This document shows positions 24,713 through 33,118 of a DNA stretch of 64,000 nt, piece by piece (the stretch's first letter is position 1; each line of letters begins with the position of its first letter). The notes below the pieces were generated by a model. It saw nothing but the letters and a program-made list of their open reading frames with translations. It searched no databases and had not been told where the DNA came from. The translations under genes were made by a program, and so were the position numbers. Source of the stretch: Roseisolibacter agri (GTDB taxonomy: Bacteria; Gemmatimonadota; Gemmatimonadetes; Gemmatimonadales; Gemmatimonadaceae); assembly GCF_030159095.1 (NCBI RefSeq), contig NZ_BRXS01000002.1:310001-374000 (forward strand), read 5' to 3'.

Positions 24713-24994
24713 CGTCGGATCTCCTGTTCGAGTGGGTGCGGAAACCTGCTTCTACAGGGGCGTCGAATGAGGGGCGCGGGAATCGACACCGGCGCGAAAG
24801 AATTTTTCGAGAAGCTGCGGCTGCGTCCTGCGTGCTGCGTAACTGCCTCCCCAACTTGCAGTTCAGCGTGCGCGGGAGCAGGGCCATCCGGATGGCGACC
24901 GGGACAGCCTGCGCCGAACCCGCCCGGCGCGCCAGGGACGCTCGGCGGGAGCGTGCGCGGGGCCTCTCGCCGCGCTGCGCGCGCACGGAGGCTT

Positions 24995-25120
24995 GGCGGC
25001 GGGGGCGGCGAGGCGGGCGCAGGCGACCTCTGATCGCAGCAAGGAGACCCGATGCGCAGCCATCGGGGGCTCCGCAGCGGCCGCGATCAGTGGGAGCCGA
25101 AGCCCGCTTCGCCGTCCCCG
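24995..25120. repeat. Structured palindromic element, type F, copy 1
   Basis: About 126 bp palindromic block. Inner part 25032-25088 runs GATCGCAGCAAGGAG ... GGCCGCGATC, with an inner stem CCCGATG/CATCGGG around loop CGCAGC. Outer arms are GGCGGGGGCGGCGAGGCGGG and its rough complement near CCCGCTTCGCCGTCCCCG. The second copy at 60222 has the same loop but a different, still paired, inner stem. It sits in the 477-bp gene-free space before the hemL stop; the rest of that space holds the YCII promoter and a short REP. Confidence 0.75.
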
Positions 25121-25130
25121 ACGCGGCGCA

Positions 25131-25166
25131 CGCGAGATCCCTCGCTGCGCTCGGGATGACCGGCCC
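25131..25166. repeat. Short REP-like sequence (GATCCCTCGCTGCGCTCGGGATGA)
   Basis: On the minus strand reads TCATCCCGAGCGCAGCGAGG then GATCTCGCG. This follows the widespread bacterial interspersed pattern TCATCC-GAGCG-AGCGA-GGATCT known from several phyla. One copy only in this window, directly after the type F element and 24 bp from the hemL stop. Confidence 0.6.
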
Positions 25167-25189
25167 CGCGCACCACTCACCGAACGGAC

Positions 25190-26527
25190 CTACCCCTCGC
25201 GCGACCGGGCCACCGCAGCGAAGGCCGAATCGAGCGCCGTCCGCGTGGCCGCGAGCGTGCGCTCGTCGTGCGCCAAGGACACGAAGCACGCCTCGTACGC
25301 CGACGGCGCCACGTACACGCCCGCCGCCAGCAGCGCGTGGAACAGCCGCGCGAACGCCGCCGTGTCGCTCGTGCGCGCGCCGGCGTAGTCCGTCACCGGC
25401 GCGTCCGCGAGGAAGAAGCCCCACATCCCGCCGATCGCATTCGTCTGCACCGCGACGCCGTGCCGCGCGGCCATCTCGCGCGTCGCGTCGGCCAGTGCCG
25501 TCGACATGCCGCCGAGCCGCAGGTACGCGTCGGGCGCCTGCAGCTGCTTCAGCGTCGCGATGCCCGCGACCATGCCGAGCGGGTTACCGCTGAGCGTGCC
25601 GGCCTGGTAGACCGGACCCGCGGGCGCGACGAGGCGCATCAGCTCCGCGCGGCCGCCGTACGCCGCCACGGGCAGCCCGCCGCCCACGATCTTGCCGAGG
25701 CAGGTCAGGTCGGGCGTGACGCCGAAGCGCTGCTGCGCGCCGCCGTACGCGACGCGGAAGCCCGTCATCACCTCGTCGAAGATCAGCACCGCGCCGTGCA
25801 CGCTCGCCAGCCGGCGCAGCCCCTCGAGGTAGCCCGCGACCGGCGGCACGAGGCCCATGTTCCCCGCCACCGGCTCGACGATGATCGCCGCGACCTGATT
25901 GCGGTTCGCGTCGAGCACCGCCTCCGCGGCCGCGAGGTCGTTGAACGGCGCGACCAGCGTGTCCGCCGTGGCGCCCGCGGTCACGCCCGGGCTGTCGGGG
26001 AGGCCGAGCGTCGCGACGCCGGAACCCGCCTTCACCAGCAGCGCGTCGGCGTGGCCGTGGTAGCAGCCGTCGAACTTGAGGATCTTGTCGCGCCCCGTGG
26101 CCGCGCGCGCCACGCGCAGCGCGCTCATCGTCGCCTCGGAGCCGCTGTTGACGAAGCGCACGAGCTCCACGCTCGGCACCGCGTCCACCAGCATCTGCGC
26201 CAGCTCCGCCTCCGCCTCGATGGGCGCGCCGAAGCTCGTGCCGCGCGCCGCCTGCGCGGTGATCGCGGCGACGACGTCCGGGTGCGCGTGGCCGAGCGCG
26301 AGCGCGCCCCACGAGAGCACGTAGTCGACGTAGGTCGTGCCGTCGGCGTCGGTGACGTGCGCGCCGCGGCCCGAGGCCATGACGCGCGGCGTGCCGCCCA
26401 CGCCGCGGAACGCGCGCACCGGGCTGCTCACGCCACCGGGGATCACGCGGCGCGCGGCGGCGAGGATCGCGGCGCTGCGCGTCGTGTCGGTGAGGTCGAT
26501 GGTGGGATCCTGCGTCGGCGCGCTCAC
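25190..26527 (-). CDS. hemL: Glutamate-1-semialdehyde 2,1-aminomutase
   Basis: 445 residues from a GTG whose GTGA overlaps the hemB stop. PLP-dependent class III aminotransferase: VNSGSEATMSALRVARAATG, DGCYHGHADALLVKAGSG, the DEVMTGFRVAYGG motif and the PLP Lys in LGKIVGGGLPV. Converts glutamate-1-semialdehyde to 5-aminolevulinate, the second step of the C5 route to haem. Last gene of the eight-gene haem operon; its product step comes directly after the HemA product. Length matches the family. Confidence 0.96.
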   Translation of the reverse strand: MSAPTQDPTIDLTDTTRSAAILAAARRVIPGGVSSPVRAFRGVGGTPRVMASGRGAHVTDADGTTYVDYVLSWGALALGHAHPDVVAAITAQAARGTSFGAPIEAEAELAQMLVDAVPSVELVRFVNSGSEATMSALRVARAATGRDKILKFDGCYHGHADALLVKAGSGVATLGLPDSPGVTAGATADTLVAPFNDLAAAEAVLDANRNQVAAIIVEPVAGNMGLVPPVAGYLEGLRRLASVHGAVLIFDEVMTGFRVAYGGAQQRFGVTPDLTCLGKIVGGGLPVAAYGGRAELMRLVAPAGPVYQAGTLSGNPLGMVAGIATLKQLQAPDAYLRLGGMSTALADATREMAARHGVAVQTNAIGGMWGFFLADAPVTDYAGARTSDTAAFARLFHALLAAGVYVAPSAYEACFVSLAHDERTLAATRTALDSAFAAVARSREG

Positions 26528-27564
26528 TTCGTGGCTCCTGCGGCGGACTCGCGGAGCCAGCGCGCCGCGTCCTTGGCGTAGTAGGTGATGATCAGGTCCG
26601 CGCCCGCGCGCCGGATCGCGACCAGCGTCTCGAGCGCGGCGGCGCGGCGGTCCAGCCACCCGCGCTGCGCGGCGGCTTCCAGCATCGCGTACTCGCCGCT
26701 CACCTGGTAGGCGGCCAGCGGCAGCTGGCTGCGGCGGTGCACGCGGTGGATGATGTCCAGGTACGCGCCCGCGGGCTTCACCATCAGCATGTCGGCGCCC
26801 TCGGCCTCGTCGCGCAGCGCCTCGCGCACGGCCTCGCGGGCGTTCGCGGCGGGAAGCTGGTGGCCCTGCCGGTCCCCGAACGCCGGCGCCGACGCCACCG
26901 CCTCGCGGAACGGCCCGTACATCGCCGACGCGTACTTCGTCGAGTACGAGAGGATGGCGACGTCCTGGTGGCCCGCCGCGTCGAGCGCGCTGCGGATCGC
27001 GCTCACCATCCCGTCGAGCATCGCGCTCGGCGCCACGACGTCGCAGCCGGCGTCGGCGTAGGCGACCGCGGTGCGCGCGAGCAGCGGCAGCGTCGCGTCG
27101 AGGTCCACGCCGCCCCTCGCGTCGAGCGTGCCGCAGTGGCCGTGCGCCGTGTACTCGCACAGGCAGACGTCGGCGATCACGAGCAGCTGCGGCGCGCGCT
27201 CCTTGATGCGCGCGATCGCGCGCGGCACCGGTCCGTGCTCGCTCCACGCGCCGCTGCCGCCGTCGTCCTTGTGGTCGGGGATGCCGAACAGGAGGACCGC
27301 GGGGATGCCCAGCGCGACCGCCTCGTCGATCTCACTGTCGAGCCGATCGACCGTCCACTGCGCGTGGCCCGGCAGCGACGCGATCGGCTTCACCTCGTCG
27401 GCGCCGTCCTTCACGAACAGCGGCAGGATCAGGTGCTCGGGGCGCAGCAGCGTCTCGACGAGCATGCGGCGCGCGGCGGCGTTGCGGCGCAGGCGGCCGA
27501 CGCGCGCGGCGGGCGGCAGCGACGTCTGCGACGGCGTCGTCTCGGTCGTGAAGGGAGCGGACAT
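26524..27564 (-). CDS. hemB: Delta-aminolevulinic acid dehydratase (porphobilinogen synthase)
   Basis: 346 residues. Condenses two 5-aminolevulinates to porphobilinogen. Catalytic lysines are in STKYAS and MVKPAG. The zinc-binding cysteine loop DVCLCEYTAHGHCG is present, so this is a Zn-type enzyme. Ordinary length apart from a 20-residue N-terminal Ser/Thr/Pro lead. It begins 1 bp after the hemD stop and overlaps hemL by 4 bp, so it is tightly coupled on both sides. Confidence 0.97.
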   Translation of the reverse strand: MSAPFTTETTPSQTSLPPAARVGRLRRNAAARRMLVETLLRPEHLILPLFVKDGADEVKPIASLPGHAQWTVDRLDSEIDEAVALGIPAVLLFGIPDHKDDGGSGAWSEHGPVPRAIARIKERAPQLLVIADVCLCEYTAHGHCGTLDARGGVDLDATLPLLARTAVAYADAGCDVVAPSAMLDGMVSAIRSALDAAGHQDVAILSYSTKYASAMYGPFREAVASAPAFGDRQGHQLPAANAREAVREALRDEAEGADMLMVKPAGAYLDIIHRVHRRSQLPLAAYQVSGEYAMLEAAAQRGWLDRRAAALETLVAIRRAGADLIITYYAKDAARWLRESAAGATK

Positions 27565-27565
27565 C

Positions 27566-28375
27566 TCAGTGTGGAACGGGATGACGGTCGACGACGCGCG
27601 TCTCGACGCACGCGCACAGCGCGCGCACCAGCTCGTCGTCGCTCGGCTGCGCGGCGACGGCGGCCACGCGCAGGCCCAGCCCCTCGCACGCGCGCGCGGT
27701 CGCGGGGCCGATGCACACCACCAGCGGCGCGCCGTCGCCGCGCAGCGCGTCGCCGCACGCGCGCGCCACCGCGCTCACGGCCGACGGGCTCGCGAGGAGC
27801 ACCGCGTCGAGCGTGCCGGCGCGCGCGTGCGCGGCGGGTGCGGCCAGCGCGTCGGGCGGCGCGGGGAGCGTGCGGTACGCGATCACGCGCTCCACCGTCG
27901 CGCCGCGCGCGCGCAGCACCGCGGGGAGCGCGTCGCGCGCGCGGTCGGCGGCGGGGAAGAGCACGCGCGTGCCGCGCGGGCGCGGGAGCGCGTCGCCCAG
28001 CCCGTCGGCGGTGTGCAGCGCGGGCACGCAGTCCACGCGCCCCAGCCGCGCCTGCGCCGCGCGCGCGGTCGCCGCGCCCACCACCGCGACGTGCGGCAGC
28101 GCGGGTGCCTCCGTCAGGAGCGCGAGCCGCTCCGCGACCGCGTCGACGGCCGAGACGCTGGTGAGCGCCAGCCAGTCGAAGTCGAGCAGGCGCGCGAGCG
28201 CGTCGTCGAGCGCGTCCCAGCTCGCGGGCGGCGCGACCGTGATCGCGGGCGCCGCGAGCACCTCCGCGCCCATCGCCTCCAGCGCGGCCACCAGCGCGGC
28301 CATGCGCTCGCGCGGGCGCGTGACGGCGATGCGCCGCCCGTGCAGCGGCGCGTGCAGCGGCGACGCGGTGGTCAC
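27566..28375 (-). CDS. hemD: Uroporphyrinogen-III synthase
   Basis: 269 residues from a GTG in a GTGA overlap with the hemC stop. Two-lobed HemD fold: GRRIAVTRPRERMAALVAAL, DWLALTSVSAVDAVAERL, VLLASPSAVSAVARACGD and LVVCIGPATARACEGLGL. Low conservation is normal for HemD; the assignment rests on these S/T-rich motifs and the position between hemC and hemB. It inverts ring D and closes hydroxymethylbilane. The upstream open extension to 28594 belongs to the hemC region in another frame. Confidence 0.92.
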   Translation of the reverse strand: MTTASPLHAPLHGRRIAVTRPRERMAALVAALEAMGAEVLAAPAITVAPPASWDALDDALARLLDFDWLALTSVSAVDAVAERLALLTEAPALPHVAVVGAATARAAQARLGRVDCVPALHTADGLGDALPRPRGTRVLFPAADRARDALPAVLRARGATVERVIAYRTLPAPPDALAAPAAHARAGTLDAVLLASPSAVSAVARACGDALRGDGAPLVVCIGPATARACEGLGLRVAAVAAQPSDDELVRALCACVETRVVDRHPVPH

Positions 28376-29310
28376 CCCACGGCTCCCACGCGCAGCCCCG
28401 ACTCGCGCAGCAGCGCGTCGCCGCCGTCGGCGAGCAGCGTCTCCGCGACCGCGGCGCCGAGCGTGGCGGCGTGCTCCACGGGGCCGGTGGCGCCGACGCG
28501 CAGCGTGCGCCCGTCCGCGTGGCCGATGAGCCCCTCCACCGTCAGCGTGCCGTCGGCGTGCAGCGTCGCGTGCGCGCCGGTCGGCGCCGCGCACCCCGCG
28601 CCCAGCCGCGCCAGGAAGGCGCGCTCGGCGACGACGGCCGCGCGGGTGCGGGCGTGGTCCAGCGCGGCGACGAGGGCGTGGGTGCGCGCGTCGTCGGCGC
28701 GCACCTCGACCGCGATCGCGCCCTGGCCCACCTGCGGCAGCATGTCCGCTGGCGCGAGGTGTTCGGTCGCGCGCGCGATGAGGCCGAGTCGGTTGAGCCC
28801 CGCCGCCGCGAGCACGATCGCGTCGTACTCGCCCGCGTCCAGCTTGCGGAGCCGCGTGTCGACGTTGCCGCGGATGTCGAGCAGCGTGAGGTCGGGGCGC
28901 AGCGCGCGCAGCTGGCAGGCGCGCCGCGGGCTGCTCGTGCCGACGCGCGCGCCGTGCGGCAGCTCGCGCAGCGTGCCGGCGCGCGACACGAGCACGTCGC
29001 GCGGATCCTCGCGCTCCAGGAACGCCGCCAGCGCCATGTCCGCCGCCAGCGTCGACGGCAGGTCCTTCGCGCTGTGCACCGCGAGGTCGATCTCGCCGGC
29101 GCGGAGCGCGTTCTCCAGCTCCGTCGCGAACAGCCCGCTCCCGCCGATCGCGGCGAGCGGCACGTCGGTGCGCACGTCGCCCTTCGTCGTGATGGTCACG
29201 ATCTCGATCGCGACGTCGGGATGCGTCTCGCGCAGCGCCGCCGCGACCAGGCGCGCCTGCGTCATGGCGAGCGCGCTGCCGCGCGTGCCGAGCCTCAACG
29301 AGTGCGTCAC
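28372..29310 (-). CDS. hemC: Hydroxymethylbilane synthase (porphobilinogen deaminase)
   Basis: 312 residues from GTG 29310, placing LRLGTRGSALAMTQARLV at the N-terminus as in the family; the upstream ATG 29352 would overlap hemH. The dipyrromethane-cofactor Cys is in RLGAGCAAPTGAHA. Also seen: VHSAKDLPSTL, VGTSSPRRACQLRALRPDL and IRGNVDTRLRKLD. Polymerises four porphobilinogens. 4 bases separate it from hemH, and it is coupled to hemD. Confidence 0.96.
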   Translation of the reverse strand: MTHSLRLGTRGSALAMTQARLVAAALRETHPDVAIEIVTITTKGDVRTDVPLAAIGGSGLFATELENALRAGEIDLAVHSAKDLPSTLAADMALAAFLEREDPRDVLVSRAGTLRELPHGARVGTSSPRRACQLRALRPDLTLLDIRGNVDTRLRKLDAGEYDAIVLAAAGLNRLGLIARATEHLAPADMLPQVGQGAIAVEVRADDARTHALVAALDHARTRAAVVAERAFLARLGAGCAAPTGAHATLHADGTLTVEGLIGHADGRTLRVGATGPVEHAATLGAAVAETLLADGGDALLRESGLRVGAVG

Positions 29311-29314
29311 GTGA

Positions 29315-30367
29315 TCAGTGCGCGGCGGACGCGGGGCGTCCACCCTCTGCATGAATGGGCGAGGCGCCCTCCGCCAGCTCGTCGCGGCGGCGCGTCGTCG
29401 GCGGCGGCGTGTCCACGCGCGCGACGTTCTCGCCGCGGATCGCGCGCTCGCAGATCGCCGTGAACGCGTCCACGAAGTCGGGGCGCGCGTTCGGCAGGCG
29501 CGTGCGGCGGTAGGTGATCCCCAGCTCCTCCGCCTTCTGCTGCGCCTCGACGTCCAGGTCGTACAGGATCTCGAGGTGGTCGCACACGAAGCCGATCGGC
29601 ATCTGCAGCACGTCGCGCACGCCTTCCGCCTGCAGCTCGGGCAGGAAGTCGAGGATGTCCGGCCCGATCCACGGCTCGCCGGTGTTCCCCGCGCTCTGCC
29701 ACGCGCGGCGGTAGCCGGTCAGCCCCGCGCGCTCGCTCACCAGGCGCGCGCTCTCCTCCAGCTGCGCCTCGTACGGGTCGCCCCACGTGCGGATGCGCTC
29801 CGGCAGCGAGTGCGCGCTGAAGATCACCGTCACGTCGTCGCGACGATCTGCCGGCCAGTGCGCCAGCTCCTCGCGCACGAGCGCCGCGGCGACGTCCACG
29901 AAGCCCGGGTCGTCGTGCCACTGCTCCACGAAGTCGACGTCGAAGTGCACGTCGTGCGTGTGCATCCCCTCGAACAGGTAGCGCTGGTAGCCGCCGACGC
30001 TGAAGCGCGAGTAGTGCGGCGCCAGCACGACGCAGACGACACGCGTGATGCCGTCGGCCTTCATGCGCGCGACGACGTCCGCGATCCACGGCGTCCAGTG
30101 CTTCATGCCGACGTACACCGGCACGTCGTGCCCGCGCGCCCGCAGCCGCTCCGCGACGCCCGCGCGCACCGCCTCGGTGAGCGCCGTCAGCGGCGTGCGC
30201 CCGCCCACCGCCTCGTAGCGGTGGCGCAGGTGCGCGACCGACTCGGGCGACGGCGGCCGTCCGCCGCGGATGTGCGTGAAGTACGGCTCGACCTGGTCGG
30301 GCGTCTCGGGCGTGCCGTACGCCAGCAGCAGGATGCCGGTGCGGCCGGCGGGAGTCGTGTCGCTCAT
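29315..30367 (-). CDS. hemH: Ferrochelatase
   Basis: 350 residues from ATG 30367. GILLLAYGTPETPDQVEPYF opens the type II chelatase fold. The metal-site His is in VVLAPHYSRFSVGGY; FSAHSLPERI and the Glu of IGFVCDHLEILYDLD complete the active site. Inserts Fe2+ into porphyrin; whether coproporphyrin or protoporphyrin is used cannot be read here, since neither hemQ nor a coproporphyrinogen oxidase lies in the window. The C-terminal 35 residues are a non-conserved tail. Follows hemE by 20 bp. Confidence 0.96.
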   Translation of the reverse strand: MSDTTPAGRTGILLLAYGTPETPDQVEPYFTHIRGGRPPSPESVAHLRHRYEAVGGRTPLTALTEAVRAGVAERLRARGHDVPVYVGMKHWTPWIADVVARMKADGITRVVCVVLAPHYSRFSVGGYQRYLFEGMHTHDVHFDVDFVEQWHDDPGFVDVAAALVREELAHWPADRRDDVTVIFSAHSLPERIRTWGDPYEAQLEESARLVSERAGLTGYRRAWQSAGNTGEPWIGPDILDFLPELQAEGVRDVLQMPIGFVCDHLEILYDLDVEAQQKAEELGITYRRTRLPNARPDFVDAFTAICERAIRGENVARVDTPPPTTRRRDELAEGASPIHAEGGRPASAAH

Positions 30368-30387
30368 GACGGGAAACGGTGGATCGG

Positions 30388-31473
30388 TCAGGCGGCGGGC
30401 GCCATGGCGTCCGTCACGACGGTCGACGGCCGGTACGTCTGCACGACCTCGACGACGCGCTCGATGTTCGCCAGCGGCGTGTGCGGCAGCATCCCGTGGC
30501 CGAGGTTGAAGACGTGGCCGGGGCGACCCGCGGCGCGGTCGAGCACCTCGCGCGCGGCCGCGGCCACGACGTCCGCCGGCGCCGACAGCGCCGCGGGATC
30601 GAGGTTGCCCTGCACGCCCTTGTCGTGGCCGACGCGCGCCCACGCCTCGTCCAGCGGCGTGCGCCAGTCGAGGCCGATGATGTGCGCGCCGTCGTCCTTC
30701 ATCTGGTCGAGCAGGTGCGAGCACCCGGTCCCGAAATGCACGAGCGGCACGTCGAGATCCCGCAGCCCCGCGAACACCTGCTGCGTCCACGGCCGCACGT
30801 GCCGATCGTAGTCGGTCACGCTCAGCGCGCCGACCCAGCTGTCGAACAGCTGCAGCGCGCTGACGCCGGCCTGCGCGTTGGCGCGCATGAAGCGGACGAC
30901 GATCGCCACCAGCCGCTCCATCAGCGCCGCCCACACGTCCGGGGCGCCCAGCATGAGCGCCTTGGTCTTCGCGAAGTCGCGCGTCGGCCGGCCCTCGACG
31001 AGGTACGCCGCCAGCGTGAACGGCGCGCCCGCGAAGCCCAGCACCGCGCGCTCGGGCTCGAGCGCCGCACGCACGAGTCGCACGGCCTCGATCGCCGCCG
31101 GCACGTCGGCCTCGGGCTCGAGGTCGCGCAGCGCGGCCACGCCCGCGAGGTCGCGGATGGGGTGCGCGATCACGGGCCCGACGCCCTCGACGATGTCGAG
31201 GTCGACCCCGATGCCCACCAGCGGCAGCATGATGTCGCCGAACATCACCGCCGCGTCGAGCGGCATCCGGCGCATGGGCTGCAGCGTCACCTCGGCGCAC
31301 AGCGCGGGATCCGCGCACATCTGCAGCAGCGTCCACCGCTCGCGCAGCTTCCGGTACTCGGGCAGCGTGCGGCCGGCCTGGCGCATGAACCAGACGGGCG
31401 TGCGCTCGACGGGGAGGCGGCGCGTGGCGCGCTCGAAGAGCCCCGTGGGCTCGGGCTTGGGAGGGACGGTCAC
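30388..31473 (-). CDS. hemE: Uroporphyrinogen decarboxylase
   Basis: 361 residues. Family signatures TPVWFMRQAGRTLPEYRKLR near the N-terminus (Arg for the substrate carboxylates), MFGDIMLPLVGIGVDLDI, LGFAGAPFTLAAYLVEG and GVQGNLDPAAL. Removes four acetate carboxyls to give coproporphyrinogen III. Second half of the haem operon starts here: a 217-bp gap with a type B palindrome separates it from hemA, whereas all other joints are short or overlapping. Confidence 0.97.
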   Translation of the reverse strand: MTVPPKPEPTGLFERATRRLPVERTPVWFMRQAGRTLPEYRKLRERWTLLQMCADPALCAEVTLQPMRRMPLDAAVMFGDIMLPLVGIGVDLDIVEGVGPVIAHPIRDLAGVAALRDLEPEADVPAAIEAVRLVRAALEPERAVLGFAGAPFTLAAYLVEGRPTRDFAKTKALMLGAPDVWAALMERLVAIVVRFMRANAQAGVSALQLFDSWVGALSVTDYDRHVRPWTQQVFAGLRDLDVPLVHFGTGCSHLLDQMKDDGAHIIGLDWRTPLDEAWARVGHDKGVQGNLDPAALSAPADVVAAAAREVLDRAAGRPGHVFNLGHGMLPHTPLANIERVVEVVQTYRPSTVVTDAMAPAA

Positions 31474-31501
31474 GATCGGAGATGGGTGGGGCTTCAGACT
31501 G

Positions 31502-31645
31502 CGAACTGCATTTGCAAGGATGAAGATCGGATAAAGTCCGATAACGACGGATGGCTCCGCGTGGTGCGACGTCCCTCGCCGCCGCGCGGAGCATCGGCGG
31601 GTATCGGATCTTGTCCGATCTTATCCTTGCTGCCCTTGTCGTTCG
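31502..31645. repeat. Long palindrome, type B, inside the haem operon
   Basis: 144 bp; left end CGAACTGCATTTGCAAGGAT, right end CTTGCTGCCCTTGTCGTTCG, less perfect at the outer right arm than the copy at 23297. Core GTGGTGCGACGTCCCTCGCC. Sits 29 bp upstream of the hemE start and 46 bp downstream of the hemA stop, so it divides the operon into hemG-hemA and hemE-hemL halves. Confidence 0.88.
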
Positions 31646-31690
31646 GGACCGGCGCACGGACGCCGAGCGGCGCCACCGCAGCGACTCGCG

Positions 31691-33118
31691 CTAGGCCGAT
31701 TGCGAAGGCGAGTCGGGCGCGAAGCCGAAGAGCCGGTGCGCCGACGCCGCCAGCTCGTGCGCGTCCGGATCGGCCGCGAGCGCGGCCATCGGCGGGTGGA
31801 GGAGCTTGTTGACCAGACGGGTCGCCAACTCGCGCACCACGGCCTGCTCGCGCTCATCGAGGCCATCCAGTCGCGCCAGCGCGCGCGCCAGCTCGCGCTC
31901 CCGGACCCGCTCGGCGCCCTCCTTCAGGCGGGCGATCATCGGCACGACGGGGCGGTTCGCCAGCCACCGCTCGTACCGGTCGGCCCAGCGCTGCGCCTCG
32001 GCCTCCGCCTCCACGGCGTCGCGGGCGGCGCCGGGGTTCCCGGCCAGCGCGTCCACGTCCCACAGCGCGACGCCGGGGAGCGCGGCGACCTCGGGGTCGA
32101 CGTTGCGGGGGACGCCCAGGTCCACCACCAGCCGCGGCCCGCGCGGCGCCCCGCCGACGTCCGCGGCCAGGTGCGCCGGCGTCACGACGGGCGACGCGGC
32201 CCCGGTGCAGGCGAAGATCACGTCGGCCGACGCCAGTGCCACGGCCCGCGCCTCCCACGCTTCGCTGTCGGCACCATGGCGCCAGGCGAGCGCCTGGCCA
32301 CGCGCAGCGGTCCGGTTCAGCACCACCATTCGCGCCGCGCCCCCGTGCTCGATCAGCCGCAGCACCTCGGCCGCCGTCTCGCCGGCGCCCAGCACGACGA
32401 CGGTGCGGCCGGCCAGCGCGGGCGCGCCGCCGATCGCGCGCACCGCGGCCTGCGCCACCGACGTGGGGCCCGACGCCGGGGCGAGCCGCGCCCGCGCCCG
32501 GCGGCCGGCGGCCAGCGCGGTGCACACGAGCCGCTGCAGCGTCCCGCCCATCGTCCCCGCCGCCCGCGACTCCTCGGCCGCCCGCTTCAGCTGACCGACG
32601 ATCTGGGTCTCGCCCAGCATCACCGAGTCGAGCCCCGCCGCCACGCGACAGAGGTGGCGCGCGGTCGCGGGCCCCGCCTGCACGTGCGCGTAGGCGCGCA
32701 GCCGCTCGGGGGCGACGTCCGCCCGCGCGGCGAGGAAGGCGAGCAGCCGGTCGGCCGCGCCGTCGAGCGCCGCCCGCGGCCCGGCCGCGTACACCTCGAC
32801 CCGGTTGCAGGTCGAGAGCACCATCGCCTCGGGCACCCCGACCGCGGCGGCCACGGCCCGCGACGCGTCCTCGCCCGGCACGAACGCCACGCGCTCGCGC
32901 AGCGCGAGCGGCGCGAGCCGAGCATGGAGACCGACGACGAGGACGTGCACGGGCGGACGAGCGGACGGGTCGTGGACGACCGGCGGCGCCTCCGTCCGAT
33001 CGGCCGCATCAAATGAAGAGGCGACGGGACAAGCGTATTGCGCCCCGATGCGGGGTGGCATCCGGAGCACTACCGAGCCGCCCGGCCCGCCTTCGACGAC
33101 GCGGTCGACGATGGTCAT
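31691..33118 (-). CDS. hemA: Glutamyl-tRNA reductase
   Basis: 475 residues from an ATG in an ATGA overlap with the hemG stop. This start gives about 57 residues before the conserved opening VHVLVVGLHARLAPLALRER; a shorter version from codon 20 is possible. The catalytic Cys is C104 in STCNRVEVY. Also present: VMLGETQIVGQLKRAAEES, the NADPH fold VVVLGAGETAAEVLRLIEHG and the C-terminal dimerisation helix ending in VNKLLHPPM. Reduces Glu-tRNA to glutamate-1-semialdehyde, the rate-limiting and usually haem-regulated step. Confidence 0.95.
   Translation of the reverse strand: MTIVDRVVEGGPGGSVVLRMPPRIGAQYACPVASSFDAADRTEAPPVVHDPSARPPVHVLVVGLHARLAPLALRERVAFVPGEDASRAVAAAVGVPEAMVLSTCNRVEVYAAGPRAALDGAADRLLAFLAARADVAPERLRAYAHVQAGPATARHLCRVAAGLDSVMLGETQIVGQLKRAAEESRAAGTMGGTLQRLVCTALAAGRRARARLAPASGPTSVAQAAVRAIGGAPALAGRTVVVLGAGETAAEVLRLIEHGGAARMVVLNRTAARGQALAWRHGADSEAWEARAVALASADVIFACTGAASPVVTPAHLAADVGGAPRGPRLVVDLGVPRNVDPEVAALPGVALWDVDALAGNPGAARDAVEAEAEAQRWADRYERWLANRPVVPMIARLKEGAERVRERELARALARLDGLDEREQAVVRELATRLVNKLLHPPMAALAADPDAHELAASAHRLFGFAPDSPSQSA

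Noticed and set aside
29311-29352. hemC start at ATG 29352
   Set aside because: It would overlap hemH by 38 bp and add residues not found in the family; GTG 29310 places the conserved RLGTRGS at the N-terminus.
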